Origin: Molanna angustata
Taxonomy: Eukaryota; Arthropoda; Insecta; Trichoptera; Molannidae
Direction of reading: 5' to 3'
DNA length: 64,000 nt
Assembly (NCBI GenBank): GCA_963576475.1
Contig: OY754972.1
Span: forward strand, 32,071,890-32,135,889
Shown: positions 49,171-60,779 of the stretch, in pieces
Position numbering within the stretch: the first letter of the stretch is position 1
How the letters are laid out: each line of letters begins with the position of its first letter
Notes under the pieces: model-generated
The model's database searches: none
Seen by the model: only the letters and a program-made list of their open reading frames with translations
Told to the model about the DNA's origin: nothing
Translations under genes and position numbers: made by a program

Positions 49171-50409
49171 ATATCGGAAAAAAAATAAAAAAACAACATG
49201 TAAATAAACTGTACGCCTGGTACCTATAATGCAAACAATATAACTTAAGAAATCTAAATAAATGAATCAAAAATCGAATGTAAAACTTCAGGGTAGGTAG
49301 GTTACCTACTTAATAAATCATTGATAAATTTAGAATAGAAACTCGAGGTAGGTACCTAATAATATTGATTCAATTTGCATTATTATTTATATATTTTGAA
49401 AATGGAATTTATTCTACGAAGAAAAATTGAAAAAACAAAACATAAGGATTAAAGAAAATTTTGACATCATGCTTGGATGCTTGGGGTTGGTTCTTGAGCT
49501 GTCAGATACAGAAAAATGTATTATTATTACCGATTTTTGCATTTTAATAGTATTATTGTACCCTAATAAACTATTGAACTTAATATTAGGTATATAAAAA
49601 TATATAGGTAACTCTCTGGGAGGCACCTCACACTTAGGTCGTCTGGATTACAGAGTACCAACTCCTTGAAGGAGGTGGACAGAGCCAACAAAGCGCCATA
49701 CTATGATCGATGCTTTAGTGTGAGCGGTCGTATTTCTTAATTGTTCTTTTGAAAAAACGTATTTTACTATTTTACAATAGTTTTTTTTTTGTTTTGTTTC
49801 AGGTAAGCATCAACATTGTTTAAACAACTTTATACTAGGTACTTACTTGATTCAATGGATGCCGGGTGAGTCAGAAACAATAACATGTTCTTATTTATTG
49901 TTAATATAACTATAAATTTTCATTATAAAACACTTATTGTAATCTTTTGTCATTATTTCATATTTGTATTCAGGTCCTGTTGTTACTGAATAAAATCCAT
50001 AACAATGAATTAAATGATGGATACAGTGTGCGAGTGTAAACATCATTGAATTACATATATGTAGGTAGGTACTAGTACATATATGTAAATCAATGGTAAA
50101 CACCTTAATCCATATTAATCCTTTACCCATGTTTTAATCCATCGGATCCAATGTAGGTACATACATATTACTGAATTATAATTTACATTATATTTATCAA
50201 ATAACATAAAAGAAATAACTTAAACACAAAATAAAATATGATCTTCCATCATGTAGGAGTCTAGATATTTCGATTATAGTAATTTTTCATTGGTTTTCCC
50301 TTTACGTATTGTTTATGTAGTGTAGGTACATAATATGAACGTAGTGGCGTTAACAATATTACAAAATTTAGGTAATTATTTTGTGACAAAGGTACCTATT
50401 TATTTATTA
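49171..50409. other. AT-rich sequence, no gene seen
   Basis: No gene or known repeat recognised. Confidence 0.45.
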
Positions 50410-50985
50410 CTAGTTGCATGTAACACATGAGATCCAACTGTTGAAGTCGACAGTATGTATAGTTGAAGGATATACATATACCAAACTATAAACCCTTAAA
50501 TCCCAATTATACAATATTTTAACACATTTTGTTTTCTGTACTAAACATTTATGTCAAGATAGAATAGAGTGGTGGTCAGTCCTTTCTTCTCGCTCTGAAT
50601 ATGTAAATAATTCGATGGTATGTGTGTATGTATGTATGGAGATCAAGTATCAAATTACCGAAACCCCGTTAAACACATAAATTTAACATGAAAATTTATG
50701 TTCATAATAAATAAAGGTTGAGAAACCCTGGGACTCATATTTTTCATAACAACATATTTGATATTAATATTTTTCTATAATCATACAAATTTTCTTGTAC
50801 GGTTTTTGAGATATATGGAAAAAAAATCAATAAAAGTTTAAATTTCAATAAACCAAGACGAACAATATCAATAATTCTGAGTTTAAAAGTATTGTAGGCT
50901 TATAGCTTTCTATATTTCCTAAAATTTTGGTCTCTGTGCATTAAGCGGATCAAAAGTTATAAGGGGCACACACACAGATACACTA
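50410..50985 (-). mobile_element. Helentron-associated element, 5'-truncated copy
   Basis: It opens CTAGTTGCATGTAACACATG and contains TATAAGGGGCACACACACAG, but lacks the TCCAACTGTCGATT end. The sequence stops matching near 50985. Confidence 0.78.
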
Positions 50986-51039
50986 AAATTTAAAGTTATT
51001 TTATTCATATTTTTATTTATTTTATTAATCTTCTTATAT

Positions 51040-51510
51040 AAATAAAATGATGTCGGGTTAGTTATTTATAACCTATTGGAATGATCTCTTATTTGTTAGA
51101 TTCGTTTCCGCTCCGAATAGCAGAATAACTATTTAAATATTGGAAAACTTAACGAAACAAAAATATCGCAAAGATATCTTTAAAAAATATATTTGTTTTA
51201 TTCGTATAAATTAATTTACGTGAACATTTCCGATATTATTTTTGTGTAACTAACCCGATTTTATTTTATTTGTATATAGATTAAATTTCTGTATTTTTTT
51301 AACGTGAATTTTCCGATTTTATTTTGTTAGTTTATTTATACAATATTTTAATAGTGATTCTTTACATTATTTTAATATTACAATATTTTAATAGTTAGGG
51401 CGGAGTGGAATACACTAAATAAGAAATCGTTACAATTGGTCCAGTCGTTCTTGAGTATGGTGTACCTAACTAACACGACTTTGTTTTATTTACACAATTT
51501 TCAATAGATG
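51040..51510. repeat. Dispersed repeat C, two inverted copies
   Basis: The + copy is at 51050-51150 (GATGTCGGGTTAGTTATTTA, then ATCTCTTATTTGTTAGATTC). The - copy is at 51395-51500 (AAAGTCGTGTTAGTTAGGTA in - orientation, then AAGAACGACTGGACCAATTG). They may be the ends of one element. Confidence 0.6.
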
Positions 51511-51867
51511 GTTTAGGTATATATAGGAATTAATGGGTTCACTTTAGTGGGTGATACAAAGTGCAAGTTGCTCAAGAGAATAAATAAATAAAATATGAAC
51601 TGAATAAAAATATCTCTTGGAAATTAAAGCACGCAAGACAAACATTTTTATATTATTTCTATTATTTCAAAATATTTCCAACGGCTAAATCCTCATACTG
51701 GTGTAGGTAGGTAGGTAGATACCTACTCAATCGACGGTAAATTCTTTTTCGAGAAATTGATTCATAAATATGGCTAAAGCTGATAGAGTGATGTTTGTTG
51801 TATCTATTCAGTTTTCTAAGAAGAGGGGGTTTAAATAAAGCTAAGCTTTAGTATATTCATACTACGC

Positions 51868-51970
51868 CCGCGCTTTCTGCGCTAAGAAGGCGTTACGCCG
51901 CGACGCGACGCCCGGAAGAGCTAAGCGCCCCGACGCTACAAGCTATCGGCGCGGCGCGGCGCGGCGATAA
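51868..51970. other. CpG-rich island of about 100 bp
   Basis: A dense CpG stretch (GGCGTTACGCCGCGACGCGA, and GGCGCGGCGCGGCGCGGCG) sits in strongly AT-rich DNA. No reading frame or splice site makes it a convincing exon. Confidence 0.6.
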
Positions 51971-52314
51971 ATATTTTCAGCTTGTCGACTTTGTACATTT
52001 GTTTGTTCAAAATGCAAATAATAAAATGAGACTTCGGTGAACGTTGAATGTTACATATTATGTAGGTAGGTACTCTAATACTAATGACATTCATGCCACT
52101 TTCTATCTTAATGACTTGACGTGTTAACGTGGTGTTTGTTGCTTTTTACTGCTTATTGTTAATTTATTGCTACACATATGTAGCTTCTAAAGACAAGATA
52201 CTTAATTATTTTATTTTTAATAACATGTTAATGATCATTGAATGAGCTACTTCATACATATCTTATGTTTGTGCATTTTTTAAAAATGTGATGGTGTAAA
52301 AAATATCTTTATTT

Positions 52315-53296
52315 TCCAACTGTCGATTCGTTCAAGAGAATGAAATCCTATTGAAGGAAGAGGCAGTTAAAATCTAAGATGCGTGTACGAAGGAACATTT
52401 TGTATGGCGTAGTGGACTTTTTGCATGCTAATAACACCAACTAGAGGCTTCGCAGCATATATGTTCCCATACATGGACTTACTAAGAATTCGGAGTAGAA
52501 CATTTTATGTGAGTTTTGTGTGTGTGTGTGTGTGTCCATCCCCCCCTTATAACTTTTAATCCGCTCAATTTACAAAGCCCAATTTTCCTGAATATATAAA
52601 CAGTTATAGGCCTACAAAAATTTTATACTCAGAATTGTTAATTTTTGTTTCAGTCAGGGGTTATTAACTTTTGAATTTTTGGTTTATATTTCCATATATC
52701 TCAGAAACAATAAAAGCTAGAACGCTGAAAATTGGTAAGTATAAATATATACAAATACAAAATCTCAAATTGTTTTTTTTTTTGAAAAATTCCAGAGTTT
52801 CTCAAACATTTTTTATTAAGAAAAATATTTTTTTTTGATAAATTTATGAGTTTAACTGCCTATATTTCCAATTTTTTTTAAAATATCGAAAAAAGCCGAA
52901 ACACCCCTATAAAAAATACTAACATTGTATTAGCACATCTCAATTTTTTTTTAACAATTTTTATAAAAAATTAATTTATCGATGACATTGCTTCATACAA
53001 TTTGTATGGCAGTAGCCTACACACAATATCTAAGAAGACTAAATAGTTCAATACTAATCTCCAAACATACATACATACCATCATGCTGTTTTCATATTCT
53101 GAGTAGGATCAAAGGACTGACCTCCAAACTATCCTATCTTGACATACATACCTAGGTATATATGTGTTGTATAGAAAACCAAATATCTTAAAATATTAAA
53201 TAATTTGTATTTATGGGTTTATAGTTTGGTACTTATTCTTCAACTATACGTACTATCGCTATCGACAGTTGGATCTCATGTGTTACATGCAACTAG
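52315..53296 (+). mobile_element. Helentron-associated element, full-length copy
   Basis: 5' TCCAACTGTCGATTCG. The 3' end is CTATCGACAGTTGGATCTC, then the hairpin CATGTGTTACATG, then CAACTAG and T. It is flanked by T on both sides, as expected for insertion between two Ts. A (GT)n tract lies at about 52516-52536. Subterminal inverted repeats, a 3' hairpin and TT targets fit non-autonomous Helentrons of the DINE-1/Lep1 kind. There is no Rep/helicase, so it depends on another element. Confidence 0.82.
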
Positions 53297-53396
53297 TTAT
53301 AAAAAAAGTGTACGTATTTGATGCATGTAGATATGTATTGTTTTTTCCGTTTAATTTAAAATGTGATTTTTAGTATTCATTGACAAGTGTATTTAA

Positions 53397-54309
53397 GAGG
53401 GCGACTGCTGCCAACGTACCTATATTTTCAATTTGAAATTACATCATTACTACTAAACGAATCATTTTGAAAAAAGATAACTTAGTTTGGATATAAATAA
53501 AGATATCAATACCTTAGCATTTTAATTACGTTCTTTATATAATCTTGTAGGAAAATAATAAGCATACCCCGATTTTTGGCATTTTTTATCTTGAATTTCT
53601 AAAAAAACTACAAGGTATTGAGCAATATATCTTTTTATAAATTAAAGAAGAACAAAATATCTGGATAAATATGATGTGACGTTGCATTAATGCATCAGAT
53701 TAAGTAAATAAACCTAAAAAACTTTTATTTCGCAATTATAGAACTATGAGTGAGTGCAGAATCTACCTAATTTATTTTCCTATTTTGTGATTTACCCATG
53801 TAATTGCTGTTGTTGTTCTGGAACTTTAATGAATCAATCTATCTTTATATCCCTGATTTGATCTTTTTTATATAAATTGTATATTGTCAAAATATTGTAA
53901 TATAAAATTGACGAGTCCAAGTACCCGAGCTAGGGTCTACGGACAATAAACAACAATAAACAACAAATATTGCTGAATGGAAAATAAATGTTTTTAGGTT
54001 TATTTACTAAACCTGTTGCATTAATGCAACATCACATAATATTTTTCTAGATATTTTTATCTTTTTTAATTTAAATAAAGTATATTGAACTACGCCTTAT
54101 AGTTTATTAAAAATATAAGAAAAACGTTGAAAATCGGGCTATGCCATTATTTTTCTACAAGACTGTATATAGAACATTATCAAGAAGTTGAGGTTTATTT
54201 TTCTTTATTAATATCCAAACTATCTAAATTTTTTTTTCAAAACGATTTGATTAGAAATAATGATGGTATGTCAAATTGAAAAATAGGTACGTTGGCAGCA
54301 GTACCCCCC
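53397..54309. mobile_element. TTAA-flanked MITE with arms over 300 bp
   Basis: TTAA stands at both borders (53393-53396 and 54310-54313). The left arm (53397 to about 53735) and right arm (about 53975-54309) are inverted copies of each other. Both outer parts read CTGCTGCCAACGTACC, and both inner parts read GTTGCATTAATGCA near the loop. The TTAA duplication suggests piggyBac-type mobilisation, although the terminal bases are not a typical piggyBac end. No transposase is encoded. Confidence 0.88.
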
Positions 54310-54313
54310 TTAA

Positions 54314-55385
54314 TTACAAAATGGTTTCATAATTACATTTTGTTTGAAATGCTTAATTTTTTTTCAACTTGCATTTCTTCTTTCATAACGTCATGCTGTT
54401 TTTAAATAGAATAGATAGATAAAATTAAGACCCAAGGTTACACAATCCTGGCTCATATGTGTAAATCACTATTTGTATGTTTTGCCATACAATACTACTT
54501 TAAATTGATCTGACTTCAAATAATATAATTAATATAATTTATGAATCCTTTATTTTATGCGGTTGAAAACATTACAAATTCAATAATTTAATTCAATATA
54601 TGTACCTACTTTTATAATATACCTAATAACCTTTTGACAAAGCTAATTGTAGGTACATATATGGATCTGTCTTAGATTAACAAAATTCATTCTGTTTGCA
54701 GTAATAACTATTATTCGCTTGGTTGGAGGCGGGTCTGTTACTGGCAGGACAAGACATCACACACTAGTAAAGTGCAAATTTACGACCAATGCGTTTGGTC
54801 AATTTCTTGATTTTCCGACATTTTTTATTGACTACCAACTCACATGAAATTTGTTATATTAAGTGTTAATAAAGATGAGTTTTTAATGACGAATGACTTA
54901 ATATACAGATGTATAAAGCATATTTAAATTTATTGATGAACATTTATCAGTAAATATGGGTTTGTTGCCTAGTTGATTAGTATATATTTCCAAACCGCCT
55001 TCCTCTTCTATGAAATCGGTAAATTAATTTGCCAGAAAATAAACATCGTTTAAGAAACTAATATAATATTGTTTTAAAAAATGGAGATCCATTTGTAAAA
55101 AGTGAAAACATAGAATATTATATTACTGTGATTATTGTACAGATGTATATAAAAACAAGGTAAATATTGGATTAAGACCCTTGTATACCATGGGTATATG
55201 GATGCACGCAAAAATGCACACTAAATTACCTTCTAATGTATGAAACACGAAAAAATATTGTATATCACCTGATATGTTTTATACAACATTTTATCGTGCA
55301 AAAATGATAAAATTTAGAAGTTTTTTTTTTCAATAGCAAGAATAATTATTAAAATATTATAATAATAAAAAAACTCAGATGGTAG
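54314..55385. other. AT-rich sequence, no gene seen
   Basis: No gene or repeat recognised. Confidence 0.45.
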
Positions 55386-55403
55386 ATTTTCATATTCTCG
55401 ATC

Positions 55404-55484
55404 CTTTCCTTTCTCCTTTTAGCGCTTTTGTCCCGTTTCTATCGGGGTACGCTTTGACCATGATCCTGGAATTGGCGAGTCTGA
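55404..55484 (-). mobile_element. 81-bp retro-insertion with 18-bp target duplication
   Basis: ATTTTCATATTCTCGATC occurs at 55386-55403 and 55485-55502. The 81 bases between start CTTTCCTTTCTCCTTTT, an A-rich 3' tail in - orientation. This is the pattern of a severely 5'-truncated SINE or LINE. Confidence 0.75.
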
Positions 55485-55587
55485 ATTTTCATATTCTCGA
55501 TCAATTGTGATTATCGATACAGATCTGAAGATCGCGAAAAGAAAGGTAGAACTAATTATTATGTATATTTACTTATTTGGAATAGAG

Positions 55588-55885
55588 GACCACGCTGTAT
55601 CGATATTGCAAAACGATGGTTTTTATGAAGTAAGGGTGATATTGCAATATGACAGAACGAAGGTTTTTATGACGTAGGGATAATATCGATAATACAGAAC
55701 TAAGTAAGGATGATATCTATTTAACAAAACGAAGGTTATTTTGAAGTAAGGATGATATCGATATTACAAAACGAAGGTTTATATTAAATAAAGATGATAC
55801 CGATATTACAGGACGAAGATTTCAATGAAGTAAGGATGATATAGATATTACAGAACGAAGGTATTTATGAAGTAAGGGTGCTTTG
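55588..55885. repeat. Degenerate minisatellite, units of about 40-48 bp
   Basis: GATGATATCGATATTACA, then AACGAAGGTTTTTATGAAGT, recurs about seven times with many substitutions and indels. Confidence 0.8.
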
Positions 55886-56284
55886 AGAATTGCAAGACTA
55901 TCGACTCAATTATATAGGTAAAAAGTATAAAGAATCATTTAGATGAGAGGGTGTTGATTTGTAAAAACTTTTTTTCAATAAAATATTATGCTTATTTTCA
56001 AGACCATGAACAGATCTTTCTTTCCATCCCTAATGTCAACATATCGGTGTTCTGTACTCAAAGTACTAGGCACAGTCGAGTTGAGGACATTCCTGAGGTT
56101 CATGCTTCTTGTCACTTGGTCATGCTGATTTATACAGCGACATTCTGGTGTAATATTTGCATCTATCATGGATAATCACTTTTCTGGTGACATGTTGCGG
56201 AAACATATTTACTTAAGTGTCTTACTTTCCACCGATTTACATACATACATGTACACGAACACTTATTTTCTCACTCAATAATGA

Positions 56285-56470
56285 AATAATAATTAAAACA
56301 CAACACTTCCTTCCACCCTACGCAAGTGGCGAGTGATTATTGCCAATTTCGTCCAACTAACCAATATTTACGAGAGAAATGAATTTATTTAGATAAATGT
56401 TTCTTCTGCTGGGGATCGAACCCAGGACGCCCACACAGAAGCCAAACGGCTTTCCAACTGTCCCCCGGGA
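56285..56470 (-). mobile_element. SINE-2, near full-length copy
   Basis: In - orientation: AAGCCGTTTGGCTTCTGTG, then the B box GGGTTCGATCCCCAGCAG, and the tail TAGTTGGACGAAATTGGCAA, then CGTAGGGTGGAAGGAAGTG. It parallels 38218-38480. Confidence 0.82.
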
Positions 56471-56494
56471 ATTGGTGCTTGACTGAAGATATCA

Positions 56495-56560
56495 ACAGCT
56501 GATTATTTGCAGTCAGCAGTGAGGGTGGGTTCGAATCCTGCCCCGACCGGTTTTTTCTTT
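56495..56560 (+). mobile_element. tRNA-like SINE head fragment
   Basis: GGTGGGTTCGAATCCTGCCC is a good B box following a short degenerate head. The tail is not one of SINE-1 to SINE-3. It is not a tRNA gene, because no cloverleaf can be drawn. Confidence 0.45.
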
Positions 56561-57319
56561 CCTGTAGCCCAAGTATTTTCTTATTTAACGGAACGTGTGA
56601 GAATACTTTTTGACTACTATGAGAATACGTGCAAGTACATTTTCCTAGGACAAATTCATTTAGTACTTATTTTAAATAAAATGTTTATACAAACCTATAA
56701 ATTGTATATAGTAAGCAAGTAGAAAAAAAGGAAAAAAATCATAGTAAAACCAAGTGGGAATATTCTCTACAGAATATTCCAGATGTTATAAATTTAAAGA
56801 AAAATTTTCCCAAATTTTTAAATGAAATTTCCCCTTACTATAAATCATAATTTAAAAAAAATAGTTGAGAGTGAAAAAAATACTTAGGTACGTTTTTCTT
56901 ACACTTCAACTAAATGTACCTACGCTTTAAAATACAAAATTAGATAAATTAAAATAGTTATTTAAAATGTTTAATATACCTACTCGTATTTATATTATTA
57001 TCACAAACCAAATTATGTGTTTAAATTTATTATTACATATACATATATCGTCTTTGTTTCATACTTTGAAGTAACTTTCTCAATCATCTAACCGCTTAAT
57101 CGCTTCATTCTTAATGACTGCCGGTTAAGTAACCGCAGCTTAGAGAGACTGTGACCAGTTTCGGGTCGAGAGACTCTCAACTTTAAACTCTGTTTAATTA
57201 TGCACTAGAATAAATTGTCAAGACGAAGAGACTAAGCGGGTTTTATGTGAAGGAAATGAACTATGTGTTGAAATTGGTGATTTTATCACTTTTATAGTTC
57301 TGGATTAATGTTGTGTAAT
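56561..57319. other. AT-rich sequence, no gene seen
   Basis: Nothing recognised. Confidence 0.45.
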
Positions 57320-57815
57320 CAGGGCCGGATCTACACTAGAGCTTCCAATATTCGTATTCACAACTATAATAATATTTGAAAAAAATAAATTGTCAATTTA
57401 AAAATGCATTATATGTATGTTGCTGTGAAAAACACACTTTATCGAAAAGAACCAAAACTCACAACAAATTATGTGTATTTTTTTCACAATTCTATGAAAA
57501 TATGTGTATTTTTTCACAATTCTATGAAATTATGTGTATTTTATTATAAACGAATATTTGAGTTACACATGGAAGCATTCGTATATATTTTCGGCGACAA
57601 AAACACAACATTAAAAAGTCTTTACCTTCGTCCTTTACCCTTGAAAAATGGAATTATGTATTGAAAACGAACCTATGAAATTTCATTTTAAACTTTAGGC
57701 GTATTGCTTGAGTTGGATAGAAGAAGAATTATTTTTGTTATACATATATGACACCCCATATTTATTTGCGCCTAGTGCAACTGCACTATTTGAACGTATT
57801 TAGAATCCAGCCCTG
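57320..57815. mobile_element. hAT-like MITE, 496 bp
   Basis: The left end is CAGGGCCGGATCTACA. The right end inverted is CAGGGCTGGATTCTAA. CAGGG termini followed by GGAT are common in hAT elements. The expected 8-bp duplication is not visible, so the assignment rests on the ends. A repeated ATGTGTATTTTTTTCACAAT phrase near 57480 is internal. Confidence 0.55.
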
Positions 57816-58326
57816 ATTCCTTAGAGTTATCTGATGACAGTAAATCAGAAAATGTGGCGATCTATCCTCCTTTGCTTTGATCGACTGTGTAATTAATACT
57901 TTTATAGCGCCATTTAGTTTTATATTTATTTATTCGTTTGTTTGCTTTGATGGGTTTTTAATCATTTTATCACCATCGTTCTTTATTACAGAGTATTCTT
58001 CCTTATTCAATTACAATAAAATTAAAATAAATGTAATATTTGTCATTGTTGTACATATTATTAAATAATTTATGACATTATATCAAATGAAAAAAATTAT
58101 ATCACCGCTTTATATAGGTACATATAGGGTGCTCTATTTTGTTCAATAGTACCTAATGATAAACTTGATCTTATTACTTATCTAATGATGATGATTATTG
58201 AAAATAAAATTTATTCTGAATAGGTATGTAGGTATATCTTCTCCATTAATAATTATAAAAATATTAATTCGCGGTTATAATTTTTACTGCTGTTAAAATA
58301 TTTTCTACTCATCATTATACCGCTTA
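57816..58326. other. AT-rich sequence, no gene seen
   Basis: Nothing recognised. Confidence 0.45.
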
Positions 58327-58740
58327 TCCAACTGTCAATTTATTCAATAAAATTTATTTCTCTCTACATATCGACAAAGTTTCAAGCCAAGATACGCGAG
58401 ATTTGAATGCAAGGTCTATATTTTTCACGGTTTTTTTAAATTTGAAGCCTAAAATTTTAATAAATCTAAATATTTATTAAAATTTTAGGCTTTATTTCAA
58501 TTAGAAAAACAATTTTATAAAATAAATTTATTTGTTTATTTGCCAATGTTTCCAAAATTTTCAAAATATCGATAAAGCCGAAACAACCCAACTAGATAAT
58601 TTAATTTTGTAAAAAATATGAACATTGTAGTAGTACATCTCGAACTTTTTTCAAAAAATTTTCTAAAAATTGAATTTAGTGACGAAATCGTTTCATACAA
58701 TTTGTAAGGCAGTAAACACTACAAAATATCTCTGGCAAAC
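58327..58740 (+). mobile_element. Helentron-associated element, 3'-truncated copy
   Basis: It starts TCCAACTGTCAATTTATTC and contains the CGATAAAGCCGAAACAACCC and TTCATACAATTTGTAAGGC phrases of the family. The CTAG end is missing. Confidence 0.7.
58447..58490. other. Perfect 19-bp hairpin with 6-base loop
   Basis: GCCTAAAATTTTAATAAAT (58447-58465) and its reverse complement (58472-58490), inside the truncated Helentron-associated copy. Confidence 0.9.
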
Positions 58741-58840
58741 AAGTAAAATGTTTTGCACAGTGAACAAATCGATTTTTTTTAATATTTTCAAATGCATTTC
58801 AGGTAGGTAATCAAAAATACAAGAGGCATTATCATAAAAT

Positions 58841-59205
58841 CGGCATTCGTGGCTCAGCGGTTGGGTATCTGACTGCTGATCCAAAGGTCCGGGTTCGATT
58901 CCCGGTGGAGGCACAGTTTTTAATTGTGTTTTGAGTCTGGATCTGTGAGACTGTAAATATCGTCTCCAGAATGTGGCAACTTGTTATTGGGTGCGTGTTA
59001 AATTAATATTTGACATAGTACCTGTTAGTTGCCCGAGAAGCTTCTTCTTCTTCTACCTCTGGTTTTAGGCCGAGGGCCTGTTTTTTCAGTCGGAGACTGC
59101 CTCTTGTGATCTAGATGTCCAGCTGTCACTCCGTCTTTTTGCTGGTCTCCCCCTTGCTCTGCGACCCTCCGAGAAGCAATATTTAATAAATAAAAAAACA
59201 TTAAT
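58841..59205 (+). mobile_element. SINE-1, full-length copy with a nested insertion
   Basis: The head has the A box TGGCTCAGCGGTTGGG and the B box GGGTTCGATTCCCGGTGGAG. The body contains TCTCCAGAATGTGGCAAC and TTGGGTGCGTGTTAAATTAA. The tail has GTTGCCCGAGAAGC, interrupted, then AATATTTAATAAATAAAAAA. It is the reference copy for the fragments at 910, 7222 and 17260. Confidence 0.88.
59042..59169 (-). mobile_element. LINE 3' end inserted in SINE-1
   Basis: CGAGAAGC is repeated at 59034-59041 and 59170-59177 around 128 bases. In - orientation the insert encodes a GRPAKRRSDSW stretch as in the LINE at 62690 (GRPPKRRKDSW) and ends in (GAA)n. Confidence 0.8.
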
Positions 59206-59417
59206 TTCATATAGATCAACAATCAGGTTAATCAAACATTCTGAATGTTTCCATTTTAGATGAGATGAGACTGTTGTGTGGAGATAAACATTTGTGTAGA
59301 TTTTTTTTTATATAAAGGGTAATGCACACCCGCACGCCTGCCGCTGGTCACCCCATATTTTGGGATACGCTGTGATGGTATGAATGAATAATTAAAAAAT
59401 ATACATACCCTATACAG

Positions 59418-60069
59418 CAGGGGTAGGCAACCTTTTGGGACAGCGGGTCGCAGAAATAAAAATCTAATTTCCCTCGTTATACTTCATTAAAAATCTCAAT
59501 TGTGAAATTAACATATAGGTACCTATGTAGAAATAAATATATATTTATTATTTGAGGTCATTTGAGGTACCTATATGATTCCAATTCTAAGATAATATCA
59601 TTAAACAAACAAGATTTCCGCGCACCGAACAATTTTCAATATGCATTGAATATTTGAAATAAAAAAAATTTTGTGCAACGAAAAATTTTCAGTCATCGTT
59701 TGATTTTTTTCAAATTAAACCAAATAATACCGCGCAAAAGATAAACAAATCAAACATAGTCCAAGCAACGAGAAAATGTCAGTTTTCTTGTGTTTGTTTC
59801 GATCAAAGACCTTAAATAATAGTTTCGATACATAGTTATATGTATACTAAAAGCAAACCATGTACGGGCAGCGAGAATACTTAATGCAGTACATTTTTCG
59901 ATAGCAACACGTGCGAATGAAATGTACAAGTTTGATGTTTTATTTAAAAAAAATGTTTATCTGATTTTTGATGAATATTGCTTATATGTTTTTTTCTGAT
60001 TTTAGATGTATAGGTATTACTCGCGGGTCGAACTGAAACACTCGGCGACCCGTAATTTACCCAGGTCTG
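59418..60069. mobile_element. hAT-like MITE, 652 bp
   Basis: The left end is CAGGGGTAGGCAACC, then GCGGGTCGCAG. The right end inverted is CAGACCTGGGTAAATTACG, then GGGTCGCCGAG. Flanks CTATACAG and CTATATAA agree at 6 of 8 positions, consistent with an aged 8-bp hAT duplication. No transposase is encoded. Confidence 0.65.
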
Positions 60070-60077
60070 CTATATAA

Positions 60078-60779
60078 TATAATGTAATGCAGAGTCAGCT
60101 AAGGTGGTGTTGTATGGTAGGTCATTGAAATCAACTCCTCATGTTTAATAACACGGCAATATACAATGTTGACATATTACAGCCGGGAGACTATAAATTC
60201 AACTGATGTGTCGGGACCACCATTTTCTTTTCATGCGGCAACACCACCTCGTTATATTTTTAATGGCCGACTTGTCTATGGATTATGTTTTCCCGCCCTG
60301 TCAAGTATTTCTGTTGTAATCAAATACCACGTCGCCCATTGTGAGAATAAAATTGAGATTACAAAAGATAATATTAATAAAAATAATGATTATTATTACC
60401 TACTCTCCGATTTATCTCGGTTTTGTGTCGTAGCCATTTTTAATTCTCAGGTGACGTCGAATAATGACTATATGACAAAAGGAATAATTTATTTGTTGAT
60501 TCAGATTCTCCTGCAAAAATATGCAAACCGCAGATTATAAAAGAAATTTCAAAAAACCGACTTCAATAAACGCTACAATGAAAACATAAAAATTTGTAAA
60601 AAAAACACGATAGGTATAAATGCAAAATCGAATACAAAATAATATAATTTGGCACAAGATAAAAATGCACTAAAACATAAAATAATTACCTAATTTCATT
60701 AAAAATCATGTTAATTTTACATCTAACACAACACATATGATTAAAAAACACAGGCTGCAAAATATATATTTACATAAAA
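60078..60779. other. No gene seen
   Basis: A 124-codon frame at 60166-60540 has no recognised motif. The phrase AAAACCGACTTCAATAAACG at about 60555 resembles the repeat that begins near 63848. Confidence 0.4.

Noticed and set aside
60166..60540. 124-codon frame starting near 60166
   Set aside because: No motif, no exon signals and low-complexity C-terminal half. I cannot support it as a gene.
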